9,986 nucleotides of DNA. Source: an uncultured Mesorhizobium sp. GTDB lineage: Bacteria; Pseudomonadota; Alphaproteobacteria; Rhizobiales; Rhizobiaceae. Location of the stretch: contig CATMOC010000094.1 in NCBI GenBank assembly GCA_950071955.1, positions 1 to 9,986 on the forward strand, in the 5' to 3' direction. How positions within the stretch are numbered: the first letter of the stretch is position 1; every line of letters begins with the position of its first letter. Positions 1-6,686 of the stretch are shown here, in pieces. The translations under genes and the position numbers were made by a program. Under the pieces are notes generated by a model. It saw only the letters and a list, made by a program, of their open reading frames with translations. It was not told the origin of the DNA and ran no database searches.

Positions 1-1
1 G

Positions 2-802
2 TCGATCATCCACCTCCATGCGCGCGATCCCAAGACCGGCAAGCCGACGCCCGATCCGGCGGTCTTCATGCAGTTCCTGCCGCGCATCAAGCAGTCCACC
101 GATGCCGTGGTGAACATCACCACCGGCGGCGGGCTCGGCATGACGGTCCAGGAGCGGCTGGCCGCGCCGCTGAAGGCCGAGCCGGAGCTCTGCTCTCTCA
201 ACATGGGCTCCATGAACTTCGCCCTGCATCCGCTCGCCGGCAAGTACAAGGAATGGAAGCATTCCTGGGAGAAGCCCTATCTGGAAGCGACGGACGACTA
301 CATCTTCCGCAACACCTTCCGCGATATCGCCTACATCCTGAAGCATCTCGGCGAAGGCTGCGGCACGCGCTTCGAACACGAGTGCTACGACGTCGGCCAC
401 CTCTACAACCTTGCCCATTTCGTCGACCAGGGGCTGGTCAAGCCGCCGTTCCTCGTGCAGTCGATCTTCGGCATCCTCGGCGGCATCGGCGCGGACGTCG
501 AGAATGTCGCCTTCATGAAGCAGACGGCCGACCGCCTGTTCGGCGACGACTACGTCTGGTCGGTGCTGGCGGCCGGTCGCTTCCAGATGCCCTTCATCAC
601 CCACGCAGCCCTGCTCGGCGGCCATGTGCGCGTCGGGCTGGAGGATTCGCTCTACATCGGCAAAGGCAAGCTCGCGGGGTCGAATGCCGAGCAGGTCGCC
701 AAGATCCGCAAGATCCTGGAGGAACTCGGCCACGGCATCGCGAGCCCCGCCGAAGCGCGCGAGATGCTGGCCCTCAAGGGCGGCGACCGGGTGGCGTTCT
801 GA
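2..802 (+). CDS. Beta-keto acid cleavage enzyme (BKACE, DUF849 / 3-keto-5-aminohexanoate cleavage family), 5' partial
   Basis: The reading frame is open from the left edge and ends in TGA at 800-802, giving 266 visible residues. Family members are about 270-310 residues, so roughly 40 N-terminal residues are missing. Family hallmarks are visible: HLHARDP at visible residues 4-10, whose two His are Zn ligands in the characterised enzyme Kce; a TTGG motif; an EPELCSLNMGSMNF block; and RVGLED near residue 214, whose Glu is the expected third metal ligand. Known BKACEs are cytoplasmic and convert a beta-keto acid plus acetyl-CoA into acetoacetate and a new acyl-CoA. Substrates differ between subfamilies (3-keto-5-aminohexanoate, dehydrocarnitine and others), and I cannot read the specificity here. 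A stretch of about 45 residues after the MGSMNF block (rich in Lys, Trp, Tyr) may mark a subfamily. The stop overlaps the next start (TGATG), implying translational coupling with the OsmC gene. The family call is firm; the substrate is unknown. Confidence 0.93.
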   Translation, partial: SIIHLHARDPKTGKPTPDPAVFMQFLPRIKQSTDAVVNITTGGGLGMTVQERLAAPLKAEPELCSLNMGSMNFALHPLAGKYKEWKHSWEKPYLEATDDYIFRNTFRDIAYILKHLGEGCGTRFEHECYDVGHLYNLAHFVDQGLVKPPFLVQSIFGILGGIGADVENVAFMKQTADRLFGDDYVWSVLAAGRFQMPFITHAALLGGHVRVGLEDSLYIGKGKLAGSNAEQVAKIRKILEELGHGIASPAEAREMLALKGGDRVAF

Positions 803-1296
803 TGAACGCCACCGTCCAGGACAAGGCGATCGTCCAGTTCGACTGTGTCGGCACGGCGGTCGGCAAGATGCGCAACGAACTTGCCGTCAAGATGTCCCTC
901 CCCTTCCCGGAAGGACCGTTCGAACTCGCCACCGACGAGGGCTCCTTCCATGGCGGCGATGCCAGCGCGCCGCCGCCGCTGGCGCTCTTCGTCGGCGGAC
1001 TGACCGGCTGCATCATGACGCAGATCCGCGCCTTCGCGAAACGCCTCGGCATGAAGCTCGACGACCTGAAGGTCGAGACGCGGGTGCAGTGGAACTGGGA
1101 GGCAGCCGGCCGGGTCTACGAGACCGCGCCCAGGAGCTTCGAGATCGACGTCCTGATCGACAGCCCCGATGCCGAGGACAAGGTGGTCGCGCTCATCGAG
1201 ACCGCCAAAAAGGGCTGCTTCATTGAGCAGACGCTCGGTCGGCAGAACACGATCCGCCACCGAATGAAGACCGCCGGCGGCTGGAAGGAAGTCTGA
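802..1296 (+). CDS. OsmC/Ohr-family protein
   Basis: This is a 164-residue protein starting at the ATG that shares its A with the upstream stop (TGATG). A weak GGTGG lies 7 nt upstream, so coupling from the BKACE gene probably drives initiation. Length and layout fit OsmC-like proteins. Cys70 sits in LTGCIMTQIRAF, at the start of the long central helix, and Cys139 in KKGCFIEQTLG. These match the peroxidatic and resolving cysteines of OsmC/Ohr thiol peroxidases. The segment before Cys70 (FHGGDASAPPPLALFVGG) is the usual substrate-pocket approach. Characterised family members reduce organic hydroperoxides in the cytoplasm as dimers, but many operon-embedded OsmC proteins have no proven activity. 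Linkage to a BKACE and an SMP-30 protein suggests a role tied to that catabolic route, for example protection from a reactive intermediate; this is inference. The family call is strong and the function in this operon is unknown. Confidence 0.9.
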   Translation: MNATVQDKAIVQFDCVGTAVGKMRNELAVKMSLPFPEGPFELATDEGSFHGGDASAPPPLALFVGGLTGCIMTQIRAFAKRLGMKLDDLKVETRVQWNWEAAGRVYETAPRSFEIDVLIDSPDAEDKVVALIETAKKGCFIEQTLGRQNTIRHRMKTAGGWKEV

Positions 1297-1297
1297 C

Positions 1298-2320
1298 ATG
1301 GCAAACCCGATCGACGGCTTCACCGTCTCGCGAGACGACATCCGCTATGTGGGTCACGACCTGCAGCGCCCGGAATGCATCCTCGCCGAGCGCGACGGCA
1401 GCCTGTGGGCCGCCGATGCGCGCTCCGGCGTCATGCACATCCGCCCCGACGGGTCCCAGCACCTGATCGCGCAGAGCCATGCGAACGCCTTCGAAACCGC
1501 CACCGACGAAGCGAAGCGCTTCACGGAAGGAACGCTGCCCAACGGGCTCGCCTTTGCCCGCGACGGTTCGATCTACATCTCGAACTTCGGCACCGACTGT
1601 TTGGAGATCATGACCAGGGACGGCGAGACCAAGGTGCTGCTCGACCGGATCGACGGCAAGCCGATCGGCAAGGTCAACTTCGTGCTACGGGATTCGAAGG
1701 ACCGGCTCTGGGTGACGGTGTCGACGCAGATCAGGAACTGGATGGAAGCGGCGAGCCGCCGCGTCGAGGACGGGTCGATCGTGCTCGTCGACGGAGACAA
1801 TGTCCGCACGGTCGCCACCGGCATCGCCTTCACCAACGAGGTGCGGCTCGATGCCAGGGAGGAATGGCTCTACGTGGTCGAGACGACCGGCCGCAAGATC
1901 ACCCGCTTCCGCGTTGCGGACGACGGCGCGCTCTCGGACCGCCAGACCTTCGGGCCGGAAGACCACGGCGCTTTCATCGACGGCATCGCCTTCGATTCGT
2001 ACGGCAATCTGTGGGGCACCCACGTGATGACGGACCGCATCTTCGCAATCACCCCGGAGGGCGAGTTGCGCATCATCCTCGACGACGACAATCCCGAAGC
2101 CAGCAAGCGGCTTCTGGATGCCTTCGAACGGGGTCAATCCACGCCCGACCTCATGCTCGCCGCCGGAGGTACGATCGCCCCATGGTTCGCCAGCGTCACT
2201 TTCGGAGGTCCGGACCTGAGGAACGTCTATATCGGTTCATTGAGGGGGACGCGTATTCCGTGGTTCCGCAGCCCGGTGGCGGGGCTGCCGATGGTCCACT
2301 GGAACGACCCGCGGCCGTGA
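1298..2320 (+). CDS. SMP-30/gluconolactonase/LRE-family protein
   Basis: This 340-residue protein starts at the ATG 1 nt past the OsmC stop, with AAGGA 8 nt upstream. Repeated beta-propeller blade signatures are visible: RDGSLWAADARSGVMHIRPDGS, NGLAFARDGSIYISNFG, DSKDRLWVTVST and DSYGNLWGTHVMTDRIFAITPEG. SMP-30 lactonases bind one divalent metal through Glu, Asn and Asp. Candidates are Glu26 in RPEC, Asn127 or Asn180 (KVNF and FTNEV), and Asp228 in IDGIAFD. The usual PNG before the central blade appears as TNE, so hydrolytic activity is likely but not certain. Known relatives open sugar lactones, such as glucono- or xylonolactone, or other lactones. No signal peptide is seen, so the protein is probably cytoplasmic. 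It is the last gene of the plus-strand operon, and a hairpin with a T tract overlaps its stop. In the pathway it could open a lactone whose product is oxidised to the beta-keto acid cleaved by the BKACE; this is inference. Confidence 0.9.
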   Translation: MANPIDGFTVSRDDIRYVGHDLQRPECILAERDGSLWAADARSGVMHIRPDGSQHLIAQSHANAFETATDEAKRFTEGTLPNGLAFARDGSIYISNFGTDCLEIMTRDGETKVLLDRIDGKPIGKVNFVLRDSKDRLWVTVSTQIRNWMEAASRRVEDGSIVLVDGDNVRTVATGIAFTNEVRLDAREEWLYVVETTGRKITRFRVADDGALSDRQTFGPEDHGAFIDGIAFDSYGNLWGTHVMTDRIFAITPEGELRIILDDDNPEASKRLLDAFERGQSTPDLMLAAGGTIAPWFASVTFGGPDLRNVYIGSLRGTRIPWFRSPVAGLPMVHWNDPRP

Positions 2321-2348
2321 GTGCGTAGGCCGACCAGCGGTTTTTTTT
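2309..2348 (+). terminator. Probable intrinsic terminator of the BKACE-OsmC-SMP-30 operon
   Basis: CCGC-GGCC (2309-2316) pairs with GGCC (2328-2331) and GCGG (2337-2340), with a 5-nt bulge (GACCA) on the 3' side and an 11-nt loop. Eight T's (2341-2348) follow immediately. The hairpin includes the stop codon of the SMP-30 gene. The T tract is the clearest termination signal in the window; the bulge keeps confidence moderate. Confidence 0.5.
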
Positions 2349-2357
2349 GGATGTCGA

Positions 2358-2389
2358 AATGGATCGCGAGCCTCGGCGCGCGATCCATT
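2358..2389. repeat. Perfect 11-bp inverted repeat between convergent genes
   Basis: AATGGATCGCG (2358-2368) and CGCGATCCATT (2379-2389) are exact reverse complements around a 10-nt loop. The repeat lies 3 nt past the stop of the minus-strand small gene and 10 nt after the T tract ending the plus-strand operon. Neither strand has a T run directly after the stem, so it is not a textbook terminator. It could be a transcript-end stabiliser or a bidirectional barrier between convergent transcripts. Confidence 0.5.
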
Positions 2390-2391
2390 AG

Positions 2392-2598
2392 CTATTCGGT
2401 TCGCGGTGATGCGGGTTCCGCCCGTGTGTCGTCCGCAGACGCGACATTTCGGTCGAAGAGGGGGCCGTCGGAGAACTCTCCACTGATCTCGATCACCTTC
2501 GCACGCGCGGTGTTCCAAGCTGCTTGCGAGTAGGCACCGCTGAAGTTGATCGCGTCGACTGCAAGGGCGAGGACGGCGACGAGAAGCAAGAGACGCAT
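2392..2598 (-). CDS. Small hypothetical protein with N-terminal hydrophobic segment
   Basis: This 68-residue frame starts at the ATG 2598-2596, with GGAG (2607-2610) 8 nt upstream, and ends in TAG at 2394-2392. The protein opens with a hydrophobic stretch (MRLLLLVAVLALAVDA, residues 1-16), then INFSGAYSQAAWNTARAKV and a polar, Asp/Glu/Arg-rich tail. It is most likely a single-pass inner-membrane or exported small protein. Small proteins with a leader ending in VDA followed by a short GxYxQAxW motif are, from memory, common unnamed genes in Rhizobiales. A longer in-frame start at 2748 would add 50 Arg-rich residues, lacks a ribosome binding site and would hide the leader, so I prefer 2598. The 173 nt back to the phosphatase gene suggest its own promoter. 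Function is unknown. Confidence 0.6.
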   Translation of the reverse strand: MRLLLLVAVLALAVDAINFSGAYSQAAWNTARAKVIEISGEFSDGPLFDRNVASADDTRAEPASPRTE

Positions 2599-2732
2599 TT
2601 CGTGTGCTCCGGTTTGACCGACCGTAAACGTCCGCCGCGACCTCCGGTTCCTGTTCTTCTCGGCTCTTGTCTGCCTCGCCGGCACGGAGGGAAGAGCAGT
2701 ATGTCTCGATGCGGCCGCGATCGTGCAACTGA

Positions 2733-2764
2733 AGGCCCCCCGCCGCACCGATAGGATGGGGCCT
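2733..2764 (-). terminator. Weak hairpin just after the phosphatase gene
   Basis: AGGCCCC and GGGGCCT (2733-2739 and 2758-2764) form a 7-bp stem with an 18-nt loop, starting 7 nt beyond the stop of the last gene of the minus-strand operon. No T tract follows on the minus strand. It may mark the operon end or simply be a GC-rich coincidence. The rest of 2599-2771 shows no gene, and no clear promoter could be picked for the small gene below it. Confidence 0.25.
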
Positions 2765-2771
2765 CGGACCC

Positions 2772-3536
2772 TCAGGCGATCTCGACTTGCCGCGAAACCA
2801 GCCGCTCGACCAGGCGGTCGATGTGGCCGTCCGATACGCCGGCCCGGGAGAGATACTGCGAAAAGCCGCCGTAGCGGTCCGCGACGTGGCCGAGGAAGAC
2901 ACGCATCGTTTCCGGTTCGCTCGCGAGCAGGATCGCGGCGGCTTCGGCGCTCAGGCCGCGCAGCAATGCGGCTTCGCGCAGACGCTTAATCAGCGACGCC
3001 GCGGTGCTCGCGGTGAGCGCATAGTCTTGCACGATATCGTCCCAGGGGACGCCGGCGAGCCCCAGCAACATCGCCGCCACGATGCCGGTCCGGTCCTTGC
3101 CGGCCGTGCAGTTGAACAGCACGATGCCCTCGCTCGCCTCCGCGATCGTCGTCGCAACCTTGCCGAGTGCGGGCCCGCAGATCTCGACGGCGCTGACATA
3201 GCGTTCGGCGAGGCTGAATGGCGTCGACGACGACAGCAGCGCATCGACGGGGGCAAGGCTGTCGAACAGCGGGATGTGGCGGTAGTCCACGGACCGGTGC
3301 CCGGCGAAGACGCTCGGGTGCCGCAGGAGTTCGAGATCGCTGCGCAGGTCGACGACCGTCGCCAGACCGAGTTCGATCAGCGTGCCTATGTCGGTCTCGG
3401 TCAGCGACTGAAGACCGTCCGCCCTCAGCACCGAACGCCAGCGGGTCGTGCCGCCGCCCGGCAATGCATAGCCGCCGAGATCGCGGACGTTGAACGCGCC
3501 GCCCAGGCGGATGTGACGTTCGAAGGTTGCGGGCAT
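2772..3536 (-). CDS. Tyrosine-phosphatase-like protein (Y_phosphatase3 / DSP family, GKDRTG P-loop)
   Basis: This 254-residue protein starts at ATG 3536-3534, which shares one base with the permease stop (TGATG), so the two are translationally coupled. Family landmarks appear in order: NVRDLGGY (residues 16-23), VVDLRSDLE (61-69) and the P-loop NCTAGKDRTG (142-151), with nucleophile Cys143 and phosphate-binding Arg149. There is no signal peptide, so it should be cytoplasmic. Relatives with CxxGKDRTG loops, such as MptpB of Mycobacterium, dephosphorylate phosphotyrosine and phosphoinositides. The Lys and Asp in the loop are typical of that broad-specificity group. The invariant His before the catalytic Cys is replaced by Asn142 (codon AAC, 3113-3111), which may alter the thiol pKa and activity. 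As the last gene of an ABC importer operon that also encodes a phosphodiesterase, it more likely removes phosphate from an imported small molecule than acts in signalling; this is inference. The longer frame upstream of Met 3536 is a permease shadow. Confidence 0.88.
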   Translation of the reverse strand: MPATFERHIRLGGAFNVRDLGGYALPGGGTTRWRSVLRADGLQSLTETDIGTLIELGLATVVDLRSDLELLRHPSVFAGHRSVDYRHIPLFDSLAPVDALLSSSTPFSLAERYVSAVEICGPALGKVATTIAEASEGIVLFNCTAGKDRTGIVAAMLLGLAGVPWDDIVQDYALTASTAASLIKRLREAALLRGLSAEAAAILLASEPETMRVFLGHVADRYGGFSQYLSRAGVSDGHIDRLVERLVSRQVEIA

Positions 3537-4354
3537 CAGCGGATTCCGGATTTCATGAACGAGTCGACCACCTGTCTTTGCAGGACGAGGTAGAGCGCGA
3601 GGATGGGCAGCGACGCAAGTGTGGCGGCTGCCATCAGCGGTCCCCAGTCGTTGCCCTCCTGCGTCATGAAGAACTGCAGCCCGATCTGGACGACCGAGTT
3701 TTCCATGCGCCGGATGAGGAGCAGCGGCCAGAAATACTCGTTCCACGCCGAGATGAAGCAGAGGATGGAAACGGAGGCGAGCGGCGCTCGAAGGTTCGGC
3801 AGGACGACTTCCAGAAGGATGCGCAGGCTGCCGGCGCCGTCCATGCGCGCGGCCTCGACGACCTCGCGCGGAAAGCCGCGCATCGCATTGTAGAGCACCA
3901 GCACCGCGAAGGCCGCCGCCGCGTTGGGGATGACGAGACCTGCGACCGAGTCCAGTAGCCCAAGCCTCGCGGCCAGCACGTAGTTCGGGATCATCACCAC
4001 CTGGAACGGGACGAGCCAGGACAGCGCAATCAGTGATCGTGCCAGCGCACCGCCGGGAAATCGCCAGCGCACCAGCGCCCATGCGGCGAGGACGCCGGTG
4101 GCGACCTGCGCCAGGGTGGTGGCGCCGGCCATGACCACCGTGTTGCCGAGGATGCGCAGGATCGGCATGGCGGAAAGCACGTGGAGATAGTTCTGGAACG
4201 TCGGCGCCGACGGGAACAACCCGCCGGAGAATATCTCGTTCTCGGCGCGGAACGAGCTCTGGATCATCCAGTAGACCGGGAAGATCGCCAGGACGGAGAG
4301 CGTGATCATCACCCCGTGGGCCGCGACCCGTCCTATGCGCCGTTCATTCGTCAT
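3536..4354 (-). CDS. ABC transporter permease, MalG/UgpE type
   Basis: This is a 272-residue inner-membrane permease. Its start ATG (4354) lies 11 nt inside the end of the preceding permease gene, with GGAGG about 10 nt upstream. Six hydrophobic spans fit the MalG family: about residues 12-32, 70-92, 107-127, 135-156, 190-210 and 238-258. The EAA loop that contacts the ATPase reads EAARMDGAGSLRILLEVVLP (167-186), and SAWNEYFWPLL (202-212) is typical of the family. It pairs with the MalF-type permease encoded just upstream to form the translocation channel for the substrate delivered by the UgpB-like binding protein. The stop overlaps the phosphatase start. The type of transporter (carbohydrate or glycerol-3-phosphate class) is clear; the substrate is not readable from the permease. 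Confidence 0.95.
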   Translation of the reverse strand: MTNERRIGRVAAHGVMITLSVLAIFPVYWMIQSSFRAENEIFSGGLFPSAPTFQNYLHVLSAMPILRILGNTVVMAGATTLAQVATGVLAAWALVRWRFPGGALARSLIALSWLVPFQVVMIPNYVLAARLGLLDSVAGLVIPNAAAAFAVLVLYNAMRGFPREVVEAARMDGAGSLRILLEVVLPNLRAPLASVSILCFISAWNEYFWPLLLIRRMENSVVQIGLQFFMTQEGNDWGPLMAAATLASLPILALYLVLQRQVVDSFMKSGIR

Positions 4355-5279
4355 AGACGGCGAGCCTCCGCATGAGGGCCAGACAGCCGAGCGCGATGAG
4401 CCCGAAGACGACGAAGACCAGCATGCCCGCCGCCGTGCTCCAGCCGGCGGCCATGGTCTTGAAGCCGTATTCCCACATCACGTGGAAAACGTTCGTCGTC
4501 GAGCGCAGGGGACCGCCGCCTGTCAGCGCGTTGATGTAGACGAAGCTCCACTGCGCGCCGAACAGGATGGTCATCATCGTGATCAGGAGGATGGTGGGCG
4601 ACATCAACGGCAGGCGTATGTCGCGCACGATCTGCCAGCCGCTGGCGCCGTCCATCCGCGCGGCCTCGATGTAGGTCGGATTGATCGCGCTGTCGGCGGC
4701 CGCGAAAAGCAAGGTCGAAAAGCCGATGAGCTTCCAGCCGGTGATCCATACCAGCGTCCACAGCGCCACGTCCGGATCGCTCAGGAAGCCGACCTTCGCC
4801 AGGCCGGCACCTGCGAGCCAGGCGTTGACCAGCCCATGGTCCTCGTTGAGCAGCCAGCGCCACAGGATTGCGGCGACAATCGGCGCGACGATCATCGGCA
4901 CGAAGATCAGCGCACGGTAGAAGTTGCGAAGCGGACCACCGAGGTTTCCCGTCACCAGCGCGACAGCGAGCGGAATGCCGACCGAAAGCGGCAGGAGGCC
5001 GATCGTGTAGAGGATGGTGTTGACGACCGCCTGGCGCATGTCGGGCAGGCCGAGCAGGTTCCGGTAGTTGTCGAGGCCGACGAAGCGCGGCGTCGCGCGC
5101 GGCAGCATGTTCCACTGATAGAAGGACAGCTCGAACGCCTGCAGCAACGGCACATAGACCCAAAGTACCACGACCGCCAGCGCCGGCGCGAGATAGAGCC
5201 ATGGCTCGACGGTCGAAAGCCGGATCCGCGGGATGGCCCGTGGCGGCGCGCCGGCGGCGAAGACGGTCGTATCTGTCAT
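4344..5279 (-). CDS. ABC transporter permease, MalF/UgpA type
   Basis: This is a 311-residue inner-membrane permease. The start ATG at 5279 has only a weak upstream ribosome binding site, so translation may depend on the upstream message structure. A cytoplasmic N-terminus of about 25 residues is followed by six hydrophobic spans near residues 27-50, 87-110, 122-142, 172-194, 229-250 and 281-303. The EAA loop reads EAARMDGASGWQIVRDIRLP (205-224), followed by the family-typical LTGGGPLRSTT (252-262) before the last span. Length and topology match UgpA/LacF-like subunits (about 290-310 residues). It lies 73 nt after the binding-protein gene, separated by a strong hairpin, and overlaps the second permease by 11 nt. 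It forms the heterodimeric channel with that protein. Confidence 0.95.
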   Translation of the reverse strand: MTDTTVFAAGAPPRAIPRIRLSTVEPWLYLAPALAVVVLWVYVPLLQAFELSFYQWNMLPRATPRFVGLDNYRNLLGLPDMRQAVVNTILYTIGLLPLSVGIPLAVALVTGNLGGPLRNFYRALIFVPMIVAPIVAAILWRWLLNEDHGLVNAWLAGAGLAKVGFLSDPDVALWTLVWITGWKLIGFSTLLFAAADSAINPTYIEAARMDGASGWQIVRDIRLPLMSPTILLITMMTILFGAQWSFVYINALTGGGPLRSTTNVFHVMWEYGFKTMAAGWSTAAGMLVFVVFGLIALGCLALMRRLAVYDE

Positions 5280-5300
5280 GATGGTTGCCGGAGCCGCCGT

Positions 5301-5326
5301 GCCGGGACGGGTTCTCCCGCCCCGGC
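5301..5326 (-). promoter_or_regulatory. Strong intercistronic hairpin between binding-protein and permease genes
   Basis: On the minus strand GCCGGGGCGGG (5326-5316) pairs with CCCGTCCCGGC (5311-5301) across a 4-nt AGAA loop: 11 bp with a single G-U pair. It sits 26 nt past the binding-protein stop and 21 nt before the permease start. No T run follows, so it is unlikely to be a full terminator. In ABC import operons such hairpins often protect the binding-protein message from 3' exonucleases or attenuate downstream genes, giving more binding protein than permease. Confidence 0.6.
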
Positions 5327-5352
5327 GCGCGCGCTTCGTCCTCGATCCAGCA

Positions 5353-6657
5353 TCAGTCCTGCGGCATCAGCGACTGCCCGAGGTCCTGCGCCTTCTTCAG
5401 CACCTCGCGCGGGTCGCCGTCGCCGAAGACGGCCTCGGTCACTGCCTCCTTCATCATGTTCTCGACCTGACGGTAGTTCGGACCGGGAAAGGCGACGTTC
5501 GGCGTCAGCCGGTCGAGTTGCGCGACGTTGGCCTTGAACTTCGGGTTGGCGGCGTACCAGTCCTTCAGGTAGCGCGGATCGTCCAGCGTGCCGAGACGCA
5601 GCGGCAGGTAGCCGATCTTCGAGGTGATCACCGAATAGGCTTCGTCGGAGGTCAGGAACTTCATCAGTTCCCAGGCAGCGCGCTGCTTCACGGGGTCCTG
5701 CGAGAACATGAAGATCGCCGAGCCGGAGTTCGTCGGCGCGGTCGGCTTGTCGCCGAACGCCGGCATCGGCGCGAGGCCGACCTCGAACTTGCCTTCCGCC
5801 GCCGTCTCGAAGCGGCTGAGCACGGCCGAGGTGAAGAGGAACATGCCCAGGTTGCCGGACGCGAAGGTGTCCATGTGGGCGCCGACGTCGATGCGGGCGT
5901 GCGCACCCGAATCCATCAGGTCGCGCAGCATGACCACGGCATCGGCCTGGTCCTTGTCGGCGAAGGTGAGCGTGTTTCCGTCGCGCACCTTGCCGCCGCC
6001 GTTCGACATGACGATCGCCTGGTAGACGAAAGTGCCGTCGATCGGTCCGTAGGCGCCCGGGAAGAAGCCGTGCTTGCCGGTCTTCTCGGCGATCTGCTTG
6101 CCTGCGACCTTGACCTCTTCCCAGGTACGCGGCGACTGGTCGGGATCGAGACCGGCCTCGCGGAACAGGTCGCGGTTCATGAACATCACCGGCGTCGAGA
6201 AGACATAGGCGAGACCGTAGGTCTTGCCGTCGACCTCGCCGAGCGCCAGCCCGTTCGGCACGAAACCGGCGGCATGGGCTGCGAGTTCGTCACCGGCCAA
6301 GTCCTCCAGCGGCTGGGCTCCGAGCTCGTTGGCCGCGTAGATCAGGTCGCGGAAGACGAGCTGCGCCACGTCGACCTCGATGCCGGCCACCATGTCGGCC
6401 TGCACGCGCGACAGCACCTCGTTTGAAGGGGCCGCGATGGGCTCGACGTGTACGTTCGGGTTGGCTGCCTCGAAGCGTGCGATCAGGTCGAGCGTGGCTT
6501 CGCGGCCGAGCCCGGCCGAGGCGAGATTGTAGTTGTAGAAGGTGATGGTGACGGGCTCGTCGACGCTCTGCGCCATCTGCGCCTGCGCGGAGGCTAAGAA
6601 CCCGCCCGCCAGAAAGGCGGCCGAGAGCGCGAGCGCGAAAAAATGTCTGCGGATCAT
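5353..6657 (-). CDS. ABC transporter extracellular solute-binding protein (UgpB-like, family 1)
   Basis: This 434-residue periplasmic protein starts at ATG 6657, with AAGG (6666-6669) 8 nt upstream. It has a clear Sec signal peptide: MIRRHFF followed by a hydrophobic core, with cleavage expected after LASAQA at about residue 26. An alternative start 33 nt upstream (6690) overlaps the phosphodiesterase stop as ATGA but has no good ribosome binding site and adds charged residues before the signal. Mature-protein features match family 1 binding proteins: a first strand ITFYNYN, then FEAANPNVHVEPI, GKTYGLAYVFSTPVMFMNRD, LFREAGLDPDQSPRTWEEV, NSGSAIFMFSQDP and AAWELMKFLTSDEAYSVI. The texture is close to UgpB, which binds glycerol-3-phosphate and glycerophosphocholine, but the ligand residues cannot be assigned by eye. 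It captures the substrate for the two permeases. The neighbouring phosphodiesterase and phosphatase favour a phosphate-containing ligand. Confidence 0.93.
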   Translation of the reverse strand: MIRRHFFALALSAAFLAGGFLASAQAQMAQSVDEPVTITFYNYNLASAGLGREATLDLIARFEAANPNVHVEPIAAPSNEVLSRVQADMVAGIEVDVAQLVFRDLIYAANELGAQPLEDLAGDELAAHAAGFVPNGLALGEVDGKTYGLAYVFSTPVMFMNRDLFREAGLDPDQSPRTWEEVKVAGKQIAEKTGKHGFFPGAYGPIDGTFVYQAIVMSNGGGKVRDGNTLTFADKDQADAVVMLRDLMDSGAHARIDVGAHMDTFASGNLGMFLFTSAVLSRFETAAEGKFEVGLAPMPAFGDKPTAPTNSGSAIFMFSQDPVKQRAAWELMKFLTSDEAYSVITSKIGYLPLRLGTLDDPRYLKDWYAANPKFKANVAQLDRLTPNVAFPGPNYRQVENMMKEAVTEAVFGDGDPREVLKKAQDLGQSLMPQD

Positions 6658-6686
6658 GGGATGGACCTTTCGTCGGGAGGGGAGGA

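Noticed and set aside
253..1296. Long plus-strand frame joining an Arg/Pro-rich start to the OsmC protein
   Set aside because: The first part is an out-of-frame shadow of the BKACE gene. The real OsmC gene starts at 802, where the conserved sequence begins.
2237..2902. 221-residue minus-strand frame across the intergenic region
   Set aside because: It is Arg/Ser/Pro-rich, overlaps both the SMP-30 gene end and the phosphatase gene end, and has no motif.
2772..4082. 436-residue reading of the phosphatase
   Set aside because: The N-terminal 182 residues are an out-of-frame shadow of the MalG-type permease. The family sequence starts at Met 3536, which overlaps the permease stop.
4302..5537. 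Long plus-strand frame opposite the permease genes
   Set aside because: It is antisense to clear permeases and dominated by Arg, Asp, His and Gln with no domain, as expected from the complement of GC-rich coding DNA.
5233..6426. 397-residue plus-strand frame opposite the binding-protein gene
   Set aside because: It is antisense to a well-supported gene, rich in His/Arg/Val/Glu, with no recognisable motif.
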